Positions 51,077 through 60,167 of a DNA stretch of 64,000 nucleotides are shown here, piece after piece. The translations under genes and the position numbers were made by a program. How positions within the stretch are numbered: the first letter of the stretch is position 1; each line of letters starts with the position of its first letter. Source of the stretch: CATQHB01 sp965262595 (GTDB taxonomy: Bacteria > Chloroflexota > Dehalococcoidia > Lucifugimonadales > UBA3495); assembly GCA_965262595.1 (NCBI GenBank), contig OZ253548.1, forward strand, positions 1,798,001 to 1,862,000. Reading direction: 5' to 3'. The notes under the pieces were generated by a model that saw only the letters and a list, made by a program, of their open reading frames with translations, did no database searches and was not told where the DNA came from.

Positions 51077-52317
51077 AGTTCCTCCCAATTAGAAAAGGCA
51101 TCGGCAACGGAACGAAAACCTGGCAAATTGTTGTCGACGACCGTGTAAATCTCGCAGTCCCGATTCCCTCCGGCTCGTCTCCCCCGCATGGCCCTGCCTA
51201 CCATTTGTGAATATAGAACAACCGACGTGGTAGGCCTAGCAACAATGACGCAGCTGGTGACGGGGGCGTCAAAACCCGCCGTTAGAACACCGAAGTTCAA
51301 CAAAGCCATCGGTGGACCCTCATTTTTCCTGAATCGCTCTATGACTTGAACACGCTCTTCGCCCGGCGTGTTGGATGTAATCGCCCCTGCGGACCAGCCA
51401 CGATCTTGTAGTCCGATGGCAGTTGCAATCGCGTTGGGAACGGTGGGACAGAAAACCATGACTCGGTTATGGCGACGTAGGGCCTGCTCCACCAAGTCTA
51501 AAACGTGCACGAAGCGACGTTGGTCCTCGCCTATCGTCTCCAAAATAGATGAGCTGTAATCGGCATCGACAGGACCTTCCACGCTGGGTGCATCGGATTG
51601 AAAAGATACTTGGTGAAATGTCGGAAACGCTAGGTATTCACCCTCTATAAGAAAAGCGATGACGTTAGGATGGCCGCGAGGGTCAATCGAAACCTTATTT
51701 GAGCGAAACAGTTCTGCTAAACGAATGTCAGCAGGGCCAAGAACCGACCCCCTGCCTGGGGTAGCGGTCAATCCAAGCAATGGGGGATTTTCCCAAAGGA
51801 GAGCCTCGACCATTCTCTCGTACGTGGGTGCAACCGCTTGATGGGCCTCGTCGAAAACGATGCCGGCCGCAATTGACGACAACCGGATAAGCGGCTGTCG
51901 GTCACGTCGGCCAACCGCCCACAGCTTTCCCAACCCGGCGACTAGGAATCCCCCTGACACCCATGAGATGTCGGCATCGTAGTTCCCCCACAAGCGGTGA
52001 ACCGTAGCGTCCCATCGCCCCAAGTAGTACCAAGCCCGTTCCAATTCTTCTGCGGCTTGCTCACACAATTCCGCAGTGCTCGCCAACCAAATGATCAAAC
52101 CCTTGTCATCGTGAGGACTGGCGTTTAGAAGCTCGGAAACGACGTGGGTCGCAACGCGTGTCTTGCCAGCTCCGGTCGGGAGGTGAGCTACTACCCTTTG
52201 CTCGGAAGGTCCAGATTCTGAAGACCCCCCGGGCGCAAGGACACGCATCAAGTCATTAGCGACCTGACGCTGGTGGGGGTAAAGACCATAACCAGGGTGG
52301 ATTGAAATTGTAGTCAT
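51067..52317 (-). CDS. DEAD/DEAH-box helicase, probable SspF-type component
   Basis: A 416-residue SF2 helicase. Motif I is LPTGAGKTRVATHV (46-59), motif II VFDEAHQAVAP, motif III LGLTATPGRG, and motif VI YSQMVGRAMRGRRAGG. It is short, with little beyond the two RecA-like domains. It starts at the ATG at 52317, and about 210 bases separate it from sspD, so it may have its own promoter or belong to the same long transcript. With the GHKL ATPase and PLD nuclease that follow in overlapping frames, it forms a restriction-type module next to sspBCD. Confidence 0.8.
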   Translation of the reverse strand: MTTISIHPGYGLYPHQRQVANDLMRVLAPGGSSESGPSEQRVVAHLPTGAGKTRVATHVVSELLNASPHDDKGLIIWLASTAELCEQAAEELERAWYYLGRWDATVHRLWGNYDADISWVSGGFLVAGLGKLWAVGRRDRQPLIRLSSIAAGIVFDEAHQAVAPTYERMVEALLWENPPLLGLTATPGRGSVLGPADIRLAELFRSNKVSIDPRGHPNVIAFLIEGEYLAFPTFHQVSFQSDAPSVEGPVDADYSSSILETIGEDQRRFVHVLDLVEQALRRHNRVMVFCPTVPNAIATAIGLQDRGWSAGAITSNTPGEERVQVIERFRKNEGPPMALLNFGVLTAGFDAPVTSCVIVARPTTSVVLYSQMVGRAMRGRRAGGNRDCEIYTVVDNNLPGFRSVADAFSNWEELWS

Positions 52318-52530
52318 CAGTAATTTGGATGTTCCTATGGTTCGCCCACAGTTACTTATCTGTGGTCCGGCAATTGGTGTTTTCTATGACAGCAACTTAG
52401 GTGGCGTTCCGTGGATTGCCACCAACGATCCGGGCAGTGTCCTAATGGTCATGACGCATTCTATGCGACACGGCAAACCAATCTGAACTCAGGACGCTCG
52501 TGCATGAAATCGGTAAGCATCGCTCCTTCT

Positions 52531-53367
52531 TCACTTATGACACGCTAAACAAACCTTAGCCTGACCATATAAGTCATCAATGTCTATAGGCTCCGCGTCA
52601 GGGCGCAACGGGTTTACCTGCCTCTTGCCCCGAACGCGCTCCAATCTCTGCTGGTGTTCTTTCATAATCTGGGCGACCCGTTCGGGTTGCGCCAGATCTT
52701 CTAATGACTCGCCCTGGCTCCACGTAAACGGTGAACCGTGGTCAATGGCGTTCTTTTCGTAACTCTTCGCTTCCTCGAAATAACCCGGATGCCGCTCCAT
52801 CAGCCTCACCCATTCGATCTTTTGCTGGAAAAAACAGAAGGTGCAACCGCTACGAGTACGCCATTCGTAATACTGGGGCAATCCCAAGCCAGAGCCATCT
52901 AATATGTCCAGCACGCCAGCCTTGTCAATGCCGGCCTCTTTGAGAGGAAGCTGTACGATGAGATTCTCGTGTTTGGAGGCATACCCTTCTCGGTACTCTT
53001 CGTCAGAGCGGATGGCGACGTAGCTGTACACGGTGTCGCCATTCTCAAGGCTGGGCCGGACCCACTGCTCGAAAGGACGCAATTTCAACTGCCTGGTACA
53101 CCACCGGGTTTGCGGAGACGGAAGGAAATTGTTGTACTGCTTAAGCCAAAAGTCAAAATTCCTGTCGGGGTTCAAACGCACTATTGGCTTGCCAAGGAAC
53201 CCCTCAAGTTTCACCAGAAACTCGTACACCTCGGGCAGTTCTTTTCCGGTGTCGGTGAAAAAGTAGTCCACCTCGAGTTCAGGATAGTTCTGCCGCATAT
53301 AGACCGCCAAGGCCGCGCTGTCACGCCCTCCGGACAGCCCCAATACGTGGCGCTTACTCACTGCCAT
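52531..53367 (-). CDS. sspD: SspD-like ATP pyrophosphatase (PAPS-reductase family)
   Basis: A 278-residue PP-loop enzyme. Start at the ATG at 53367, inside the end of sspC, with AGGTGG upstream. The PP-loop is LGLSGGRDSAALAV (9-22). Later segments are RWCTRQLKLRPFEQW and CTFCFFQQKIEWVRL, with a final CLACHK, so Cys pairs could carry sulfur or a metal cluster. In DNA phosphorothioation, DndC and SspD use such a domain to activate the DNA backbone with ATP for sulfur insertion. The sspB-sspC-sspD order and overlaps support the SspD assignment over a general PAPS reductase. Confidence 0.82.
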   Translation of the reverse strand: MAVSKRHVLGLSGGRDSAALAVYMRQNYPELEVDYFFTDTGKELPEVYEFLVKLEGFLGKPIVRLNPDRNFDFWLKQYNNFLPSPQTRWCTRQLKLRPFEQWVRPSLENGDTVYSYVAIRSDEEYREGYASKHENLIVQLPLKEAGIDKAGVLDILDGSGLGLPQYYEWRTRSGCTFCFFQQKIEWVRLMERHPGYFEEAKSYEKNAIDHGSPFTWSQGESLEDLAQPERVAQIMKEHQQRLERVRGKRQVNPLRPDAEPIDIDDLYGQAKVCLACHK

Positions 53368-56300
53368 ATCCAACCACCTGCTCTCGAACTGTCGAATCCA
53401 CCGTGTCGTCGCCGTCTGCGGTCTTCGGGTCCAGATATAGGGCGCTAACTTCCGCCAAAGCGGCCAGTATTACATTTCGGCGCTGCTCACCCGCGGACCG
53501 TAACGCCCTCTCTATTTCGGAGGCTACGTATTGCACATCAAGACGTTCCATAGATGTTACTTCGAACTCATCCTGGACGGTCGCCGGCTGTCCGCTCATG
53601 CCCACGGTAACGGCCATAGAGTGGCGGTTGTCGATACGGCCCTTGACGTGGGCGAAGGACTCAAGCCGCATGAACCTTTGAGCCATGTCAGCAAGCTCTA
53701 CCGTGGCCCGATCAATGTCGGCGTCCACCCAACTCTGGGACGGCTTATTGGCGGCCATGCTTGCCATGCTTTCCATGTCGGCATCGGTGCCAAAGAACTG
53801 GACAAGGCGCATGACGAAAGCTTCCATCCGGTGGTCACCGCTGAGTTCTCTGACGTTCTCGGACCTTGCTCGTAATTCCGCCAGCATGGGGACGGAGGCA
53901 TTGGGAACCTGCAATTCGGTGAGGAGAATTTCCCTCAGCCGGTGCAACATGGCCGGATAAGCCTGTTGTAGCTCTGCCAAAGCTTCACGGACATTGTTGG
54001 AGATTCTTCCCAGGGCATTTTCATCGCCCGCCTCCAATCTATCGGATAGCAACTTGGGGATGTCGTCGAATATGAGACTGTTGGGGTCACTGGCCTTCTT
54101 GAACAGTTGTCGGACGCGTTTGGCGTTAGAAGACAGGTGCTGAGTCCTCCCAACCCACGCCGGCAACCGGTCGTATATGGAAACTAGCCCCTTGGCCACG
54201 TCGATAGGTTCAAGGTCTGGGAGGGTATTGCCCTCGTCAAGGGCCCGTACAATGCCCGCCATATCGGAGAGCAACTGCCGTGACGTTTCAGAAAGGTCCA
54301 TCCACCTGAGTTGGACGTCGCGGGGATCCTTGGCCAGATAATCCATGTCCAAGTCTGACACGCGGGCTTGGAAGATGCTCTGCCGGTAGAACGCTACATC
54401 CCGCCGCTGGGACAGAATGAAGGCTGCTGCCAAAACCGGCAACAAACCGTCCTTGATGCCAAAAGGTTGCTCTCGCCAAATGTCGTATATCTCGAATACC
54501 GGCACTGCCCGGTCCCGATTGGATTCCAGCAATTCCGTCGCCGCTTTCCACGCGGGGGCAAGGTTGTACCGGTCGTCTCCGGAACAGGCGGGGGCGACGA
54601 AACGCCACCCTTGCGGCGTATTGGCATAAAGTCTGCTTTTCCCCAGCAGGGAGTCAAACAATCCACCTTCCGCAGGAAACCCTTCGATCCCCAGGCGCTC
54701 CTCACCCTCGTGGAGAGCCATACGACGCAGCAGGAAATTCTGGGCGGCCACGGCGTTGCTCGACGGCTTGGTCCGATTCAAGAGTTCGTTATTTAGCCGG
54801 GGAGTCATGCTGAATCGCTGGTCTGCCAAGCGGGACGCGAGCCCGTTTAGCTCCGCTTGGGTCAATCGCTCGCCCTGCCGACCGCTCGCGTGCCAAATGG
54901 CCGAGTCGAAGGCGCGGCCCAACTCGCTTTCGATGTAACCGCGCAAGCTGGCAATTCGCGCATCCACTTCCCTTCTAGCTACCCGGTCGCCCTGTAATTC
55001 GGGTGACTCGTCCCTCACTCGCTCAGTAGCCAGCAATTCCCTAGCCAAAGACGTAAAGTTCCAAGCCTCCTGGGACAGCCCGACAACCAAGTCCCAGTCG
55101 TGGACCTGTTCCGCGGTCTGTGTTGCCGACATTTGAGCTGTCTCAACGGGTTCGTTTAGTGTGGGAACCGCCAGGACAAAGGTTCCCACGCTGCCGGGCT
55201 TGGAGCGGTACGTTTCGGGACTGGCTTTGACGTCGGCCAACGGTGCAATTGCCGTATCGTACCAGCGCATGGCGCCGGTCTCGTGATAGTGCCGCTTAGC
55301 CACTATGGGTTGTAGGTTGGCTATCTCATTGAGCAAGGCGAAGTCCGTGACATCCATAGCCTCAAGGATTCGCCCCACCGCCTCGTCAACGTCGAAGTCG
55401 CTGCCCTCGAAAATGCTGTACGACTCGTTGAATTTGCGGTAGATGACCAATGACCACTGTTGCAACTGGTCCAGAGCGGAGCTCATGGTCCGAGAATCCA
55501 ATTGCGGAAACACGCAGGCAATCAGATCAGCGTTTGGAACCAGACCGGAACGTTCTCTAAAAAGGTCGATCAAAGCGATGGTTTCCAGGAGGCGCAGGTG
55601 CAACTCACTGCCACCCAAGGCCTGACACCGCTCTAGTGCATCCACCGCCAACGCCCAACGGTGCCCGTCCGGGGAAGCCATGATGGAAGGTTCCAGGTTG
55701 AGTCGGAGATATTCCCAGAGAAGGTTGGGGGTATAGAGGTCGGCATCCTGGGCGCGGCGCAGGAAGTCCTGAAAACCGCTGGGTTCACTGGAGTTCAGGA
55801 ACCCGAAAATACTGCGCTGGTTCTGGCCGAATCTTCGGCGCGAGATGGGGCCAAGCAGGCAAGCGACTACAGGGTGCAGTGGCCAACAGGCTTCCAGGAG
55901 CTCCGGGAGGTTTCCCACGGTGGCGCGGTTGGTCAGTCCTGCCACTGCCAGGGGCAGCGCCCCTGGTTTCTCTGGCCGGCGCTCGCTTTCGATAGCCCGC
56001 CCCAGAAGACTTATCTGCTCGTCGGCGCCGGTGTTCACGGGAAGGTCGATGAAGCGGCCCTGTATCTTGGACCACTCCCCTCGTGTCTCCCTAGACAATC
56101 TGTAGGAATACTCCTCAAAGGCTTGATGAAGGATGCCGACGACCATCAGACGGCCATCGCTCCGGGAGGCCAACTCCGCGAGCTGCTGGAAGAAATAAAC
56201 ATCGGACCCCTCCCGCGCTGCCCCTTCCAGGAGCTTGCCCATTTCGTCAATGAACACAATGAGGCCGCCAGTGTTGTCCGGGTCCCTGAAAGCGATTCTC

Positions 56301-56764
56301 TGCAACGTGTCCAGTGCCTGTTTTTCGGACCATCCTCGGCGGCTGCCCTGTCCGCCAAGTCTTCTGGATCGGACGGCCTCCTCCGCCAGCCGCTCGGGAC
56401 GGTCCCGACGGCCCACAATGGGCAAGACCTTCCATCCGTCCCTCTTGGGTGGCATGGCGCTCCAGACGGCGGAAGCCGTTGCTTCGCCTATCACCGACGC
56501 TGCTGCCCGCCTTGCATCGGCATCCGGTCCGATCAGAGCGGACAGGGCAACCACTAGGCTGGACTTGCCACTGCCGTAGGGGCCGGTCCAAGTGAAAGCC
56601 GCCTGCCCGGATTCCGACAGGTGCTGTGCCATGGTGTCCAAAACCATAGCCGACGATTGCGGACAGACGAATCCTTCCAAGGCGAGAGGGTCGTCTAGGT
56701 CGGTGTCAATCCGAATCGCCCGTTGAAATCTACGGGAGACGGTGACCTGTTCAGCCAAAGGCAC
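53354..56764 (-). CDS. sspC: SspC-like large P-loop ATPase
   Basis: A 1136-residue protein starting with GTG at 56764, which overlaps sspB by 14 bases and has GGAG upstream. Walker A is WTGPYGSGKSSLVVAL (59-74) and Walker B is GGLIVFIDEMGKLLE (166-180), an AAA/P-loop ATPase core at the N-terminus. The remaining about 900 residues are mostly helical with no catalytic motif that I recognise. In the Ssp system SspC is the ATPase needed with SspB and SspD for single-strand phosphorothioate modification. The similar-looking BREX BrxC/PglY ATPases were considered, but the neighbours are ssp genes. Its stop lies inside sspD. Confidence 0.78.
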   Translation of the reverse strand: MPLAEQVTVSRRFQRAIRIDTDLDDPLALEGFVCPQSSAMVLDTMAQHLSESGQAAFTWTGPYGSGKSSLVVALSALIGPDADARRAAASVIGEATASAVWSAMPPKRDGWKVLPIVGRRDRPERLAEEAVRSRRLGGQGSRRGWSEKQALDTLQRIAFRDPDNTGGLIVFIDEMGKLLEGAAREGSDVYFFQQLAELASRSDGRLMVVGILHQAFEEYSYRLSRETRGEWSKIQGRFIDLPVNTGADEQISLLGRAIESERRPEKPGALPLAVAGLTNRATVGNLPELLEACWPLHPVVACLLGPISRRRFGQNQRSIFGFLNSSEPSGFQDFLRRAQDADLYTPNLLWEYLRLNLEPSIMASPDGHRWALAVDALERCQALGGSELHLRLLETIALIDLFRERSGLVPNADLIACVFPQLDSRTMSSALDQLQQWSLVIYRKFNESYSIFEGSDFDVDEAVGRILEAMDVTDFALLNEIANLQPIVAKRHYHETGAMRWYDTAIAPLADVKASPETYRSKPGSVGTFVLAVPTLNEPVETAQMSATQTAEQVHDWDLVVGLSQEAWNFTSLARELLATERVRDESPELQGDRVARREVDARIASLRGYIESELGRAFDSAIWHASGRQGERLTQAELNGLASRLADQRFSMTPRLNNELLNRTKPSSNAVAAQNFLLRRMALHEGEERLGIEGFPAEGGLFDSLLGKSRLYANTPQGWRFVAPACSGDDRYNLAPAWKAATELLESNRDRAVPVFEIYDIWREQPFGIKDGLLPVLAAAFILSQRRDVAFYRQSIFQARVSDLDMDYLAKDPRDVQLRWMDLSETSRQLLSDMAGIVRALDEGNTLPDLEPIDVAKGLVSIYDRLPAWVGRTQHLSSNAKRVRQLFKKASDPNSLIFDDIPKLLSDRLEAGDENALGRISNNVREALAELQQAYPAMLHRLREILLTELQVPNASVPMLAELRARSENVRELSGDHRMEAFVMRLVQFFGTDADMESMASMAANKPSQSWVDADIDRATVELADMAQRFMRLESFAHVKGRIDNRHSMAVTVGMSGQPATVQDEFEVTSMERLDVQYVASEIERALRSAGEQRRNVILAALAEVSALYLDPKTADGDDTVDSTVREQVVGYGSE

Positions 56765-57725
56765 GGCTTAACTCCAGTTGGCCATAGGTTAAGTGGTCTT
56801 TCTGCAACCACTCGGATGTCTCGGCATCAGAAATGGGCCGCCTACGTATGAGCTGCTTCAATCCCGCCGTCTCAGACCACTGGTAGGCGCCCCGACTTAC
56901 ATCTTCCAGGGCAGTCAGCATATCCACCATGTCGTTTTCTTCAAGAAGAAAGGTCCGTCCGGGAGAACCGGGTTCGTGAGTCAGCGCCTCGAAGGAAAAA
57001 GTGTTGGCGGTAAGAAAATTCCGTCGCCAATAGTCGGTCACTGCGTAACCGAATACCCCAGGCCCCAAAGACGGCTTCGGTCCTCGCACGAATCGAAAGC
57101 CGTCACGCCGGCCGGTGGGCTTAATTAAGCCTAACTCGGTCAAGGGCGACTCCAAGCCGTCTTCATATCCCCCGTTGCCCGACAGTGTTTGGGCGACGTA
57201 GGTGCGGATGAAGCAGGAGACGTCCCTCCGTATAGTCGCTACGGAGGCGCGAGTCCACTCCCTCTCTGCAGCGAGCTTTTGTATCCCTTGAACCAACGCA
57301 TCCCGCTCGAACGAAATCGACGGGTAGTAATGAAATGCCCAGAACCACGTGGTCTTAGTGTCTCGCCCGCACAGGTGCCAGTGCAGCAACCAAGCCGTGG
57401 CCGGATGTTCCATATAGGGGTCGAGTCCCCGGTCGCCGAAGATCAGATCCCCGAGGGGCGAGGTGGAAATGTGCCGGCGGTCAGGATCCTCGGCGATTAT
57501 CTCGGTCACGGTAGCCCAATGGCGCATTGAAGCAACCATGTTCTTGCCCACGCCAAAGCGAGCGATTGCATCCGGGCCGGTGAATACCTGCCGGTTGTCT
57601 TCTTGCTCTTCGGTATCCCGAACCGCGTCGTAAGCCTTTTTCAACCATCCGTAACGAATGGGAAAGGTTTCATGGCCTGACAGCTGCGGGTGATAGTTGT
57701 CCCGGTAAAGAGGTCCCCTAAGCAC
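56751..57725 (-). CDS. sspB: SspB-like DUF4007 protein
   Basis: A 324-residue DUF4007-type protein: SGHETFPIRYGWLKKAYDAV near the N-terminus, FGVGKNMVASMRHWATVTEI around 57-76, and HPATAWLLHWHLCGRDTKTT further on. In SspABCD, SspB is the DUF4007 protein reported to nick DNA at modification sites. GTG at 57725 is the start of the open frame. It is the first gene of the minus-strand run; the promoter must lie in the short divergent gap to sspA. The overlap with sspC supports a fixed production ratio. Confidence 0.82.
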   Translation of the reverse strand: MLRGPLYRDNYHPQLSGHETFPIRYGWLKKAYDAVRDTEEQEDNRQVFTGPDAIARFGVGKNMVASMRHWATVTEIIAEDPDRRHISTSPLGDLIFGDRGLDPYMEHPATAWLLHWHLCGRDTKTTWFWAFHYYPSISFERDALVQGIQKLAAEREWTRASVATIRRDVSCFIRTYVAQTLSGNGGYEDGLESPLTELGLIKPTGRRDGFRFVRGPKPSLGPGVFGYAVTDYWRRNFLTANTFSFEALTHEPGSPGRTFLLEENDMVDMLTALEDVSRGAYQWSETAGLKQLIRRRPISDAETSEWLQKDHLTYGQLELSRAFG

Positions 57726-57753
57726 TCATACTCCTACTGGCGGCATCGTCCAG

Positions 57754-59037
57754 GTGGACGATAGCACTCACGTACTGTATTGTAAAGACGGGAAACGTCA
57801 CCGTCCCTTAAAGGCTGAAGTCATGGATGATGACTGCATGACGCTCAACAACACAATCTACGCTGACTACCAAGCTACCACGCCGGTGGACCCACGGGTG
57901 TTGGAGAAGATGCTGCCCTTTTGGGGCGATTCTTTCGGCAACCCCCACTCCAACGACCACATAGTGGGGTGGAAGGCGGCGGCAGCGGTCCGAGACTCCC
58001 TAACTTCCGTTGCCGCATTGATCGGCGCCGACCCGGACGAGATTATCTTCACTTCCGGGGCCACGGAAGCCAACAACCTCGCGCTTTTCGGCTTGGCTCG
58101 GCGGGCGCCGCCGTCGCGCCGGAGGATTCTGGTTAGCGCCATTGAGCATAAATGTGTTTTGGCAGCGGCTGGGGCATTGGGGGAACGCGAGGGATTCACG
58201 GTGGAAACGATCCCCGTTGACAGAGAAGGGTTCATCGACTTGGATGTTTTGGAAACTATGCTTGACAGTTCGGTCCTTGCCGCTTCGATTATGGCGGTCA
58301 ACAATGAGGTTGGGACAATTCAGGACCTGCCGGCTATTGCCGGGTTGTTGACGGGCTACGGCGTCATCTTCCACTGCGACGCGGCACAGGCGCCCTCGGC
58401 GATGGATGTAAGTCGCTTGGCGGAATATGCTGACCTCATTAGCCTGTCGGGACACAAAATTTACGGGCCGCAGGGCATCGGGGGGTTGTACGTCCGAAGG
58501 GACCTGCATTCCGACATAGAGCCGATAATATACGGCGGTGGACAGCAGAACGGCCTTCGTTCTGGCACGGTGCCGGTACCATTGTGCGTGGGAATGTCTG
58601 CCGCGGCAGGCATTTTACAGGCGGAGGGGTCTCAGGAACGCCCGGAGGTCGCCGAACTACGCAACCTATTTGTGAACCTGGTTTTGGATAGCGGCTTTGC
58701 CGCAACCATCAATGGCCCTGCATGGAATCGGCGACACCCTGGCAATGCCAACCTGCGGTTTGACGGCTTCGCAGCTCAGGACATACTGGGGGCAGTTCAA
58801 CCCCATCTCGCTGCCTCCACTGGGGCTGCGTGTACTTCGGGAATTCCCGAACCTTCCCATGTGCTCAGAGCAATGGGGTTAAGTGAAAGCGACGCCGACT
58901 CTTCGGTAAGATTTAGCTTCGGCCGGTTCACTTCCAATTCAGAGGTTAAGGAAGCCGCAAGTCTGGTCACAAAGGCCCTTGAATCGCTAGTTGATACGGG
59001 TGTAGTTCCTGTCCGAGAAGTCAGGAGTCAGATATAG
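57754..59037 (+). CDS. sspA: Cysteine desulfurase (SspA/DndA-type)
   Basis: A PLP-dependent cysteine desulfurase of 427 codons from 57754; the true start may be ATG 57823 or 57838, since the family begins IYADYQATTPVDPRVLEKML. The PLP lysine is in ISLSGHKIYGPQGIGGLYV, a conserved EHK lies in SAIEHKCVL, and the sulfur-carrying Cys is in STGAACTSGIPEPSH (Cys360 from 57754). It supplies persulfide sulfur, here presumably to SspD for DNA phosphorothioation. It is divergent from sspB, the arrangement of ssp loci. A housekeeping IscS role cannot be excluded by sequence alone, but the context argues for SspA. Confidence 0.85.
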   Translation: MDDSTHVLYCKDGKRHRPLKAEVMDDDCMTLNNTIYADYQATTPVDPRVLEKMLPFWGDSFGNPHSNDHIVGWKAAAAVRDSLTSVAALIGADPDEIIFTSGATEANNLALFGLARRAPPSRRRILVSAIEHKCVLAAAGALGEREGFTVETIPVDREGFIDLDVLETMLDSSVLAASIMAVNNEVGTIQDLPAIAGLLTGYGVIFHCDAAQAPSAMDVSRLAEYADLISLSGHKIYGPQGIGGLYVRRDLHSDIEPIIYGGGQQNGLRSGTVPVPLCVGMSAAAGILQAEGSQERPEVAELRNLFVNLVLDSGFAATINGPAWNRRHPGNANLRFDGFAAQDILGAVQPHLAASTGAACTSGIPEPSHVLRAMGLSESDADSSVRFSFGRFTSNSEVKEAASLVTKALESLVDTGVVPVREVRSQI

Positions 59038-59228
59038 GGCGGCAAATTGCCTCATGAACCATTCACTGGGCCAACCGGAGTGAAGTCACATAGTAATTCT
59101 TAACGGGAATGTTCCTCCGTGGCCCGATCCCTAGTGCCTGCGAGCCCTTCCAGAACGACAGAAACGTCAACAATTCTTGCCCTCATTTGCCCGTCTGGTG
59201 AAATTATCTTCTTAGCAGAAGGATAACA

Positions 59229-60167
59229 ATGACGCACGCTCCGGAAGTAAGAAGGGATTTTCACATCCTCTCCTTGGATGGCGGTGGGACGAGAGGGATT
59301 TACGGCGCTCAGATCCTCACAAGGGTCGAGGAGACCCTCGGTGCTGAGGTTAGAGACTGTTTTGACCTGATAACCGGTGCAAGCACCGGGTCGATAATCG
59401 CCGGCGCCGCGGCGGCAGGAATCCCCATGAGGGAGGTTGTGGGTCTCTTCGAAAACGACTCTCCCCGCATCTTTAAAAAGACGCCCTTTCTCACTAAGGC
59501 CTCCATGTTCTTCTGTAGCAGGTATTCGAACGATCCTTTAGCGAAGGTCCTGGAGCGCTATCTTCATGGCATGACACTGGGCGACGTATCCGTCCCACTG
59601 ATGATTCCCAGCGCGGACATTTCCACCGACGGCGTCCACGTCTTCAAGTCCCGCTTCTTGAACGAATTGGGCGGCTCCTATACCAGAGACCGAGACGTGC
59701 CGCTCAAGGACGCGATCCTAGCCTCCTGCGCTGCTCCTACTTATTTCGACCCCCAGGCCGTTGGCCCGTACCTCCTAGTGGATGGCGGGCTTTGGGCCAA
59801 CAATCCGTCCATCATCGCCCTAACGGAGGCCATGTCCAAGTTCAACAGGCAGCCCGACCAAGTGAGGGTACTGTCCATCGGAACCGGACACACCAAGAAC
59901 ATGTACACCAAGGGTAGGCGCTGGGGACTGTTGACAGGGTGGGGGCGGGATAAGCTAATCTCCTACACCCTGGGAATCCAATCCCAGGCTTCGCGGAACA
60001 TGGCCAAGCTAATCCTGAAAGATGGGTACTTGCGGCTGGACCCCGAAATAGATACCTGGGAACTGGACGATACCAAGTGCCTTGGTAACCTGAAAGCCCT
60101 CGCTGACAGAGACTTCACGCACAACTCCGAAGCAATCTTGAATCATTTGAGGAAGCCTGGACCTTGA
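59229..60167 (+). CDS. capV: Patatin-like phospholipase, CBASS effector (CapV-like)
   Basis: A 312-residue patatin. The oxyanion loop is SLDGGGTRGIYGAQ (15-28), the nucleophile Ser52 lies in TGASTGSIIAG, and the catalytic Asp185 in LLVDGGLWANNPS. There is no signal peptide, so it would attack the inner membrane from inside. In CBASS, a cyclic nucleotide made by the neighbouring CD-NTase on phage infection activates such a phospholipase, which destroys the membrane. It starts at the ATG at 59229 with AGAAGGA and overlaps the CD-NTase gene by four bases. A stand-alone patatin would be less likely given that coupling. Confidence 0.88.
   Translation: MTHAPEVRRDFHILSLDGGGTRGIYGAQILTRVEETLGAEVRDCFDLITGASTGSIIAGAAAAGIPMREVVGLFENDSPRIFKKTPFLTKASMFFCSRYSNDPLAKVLERYLHGMTLGDVSVPLMIPSADISTDGVHVFKSRFLNELGGSYTRDRDVPLKDAILASCAAPTYFDPQAVGPYLLVDGGLWANNPSIIALTEAMSKFNRQPDQVRVLSIGTGHTKNMYTKGRRWGLLTGWGRDKLISYTLGIQSQASRNMAKLILKDGYLRLDPEIDTWELDDTKCLGNLKALADRDFTHNSEAILNHLRKPGP

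Noticed and set aside
48390..52317. Helicase plus PLD nuclease as DISARM
   Set aside because: The helicase is a short SF2 enzyme, a GHKL ATPase lies between, no DUF1998 protein or DISARM methyltransferase is present, and the genes run on from sspBCD.
52531..53367. The PP-loop gene as DndC of a dndBCDE locus
   Set aside because: No DndB, DndD or DndE is adjacent, and the DUF4007 plus large ATPase partners match the Ssp arrangement instead.
53354..56764. The large ATPase as BREX BrxC/PglY
   Set aside because: Neighbours are DUF4007, PP-loop and cysteine desulfurase genes of the ssp type; no PglX/PglZ/BrxL-like gene is present.
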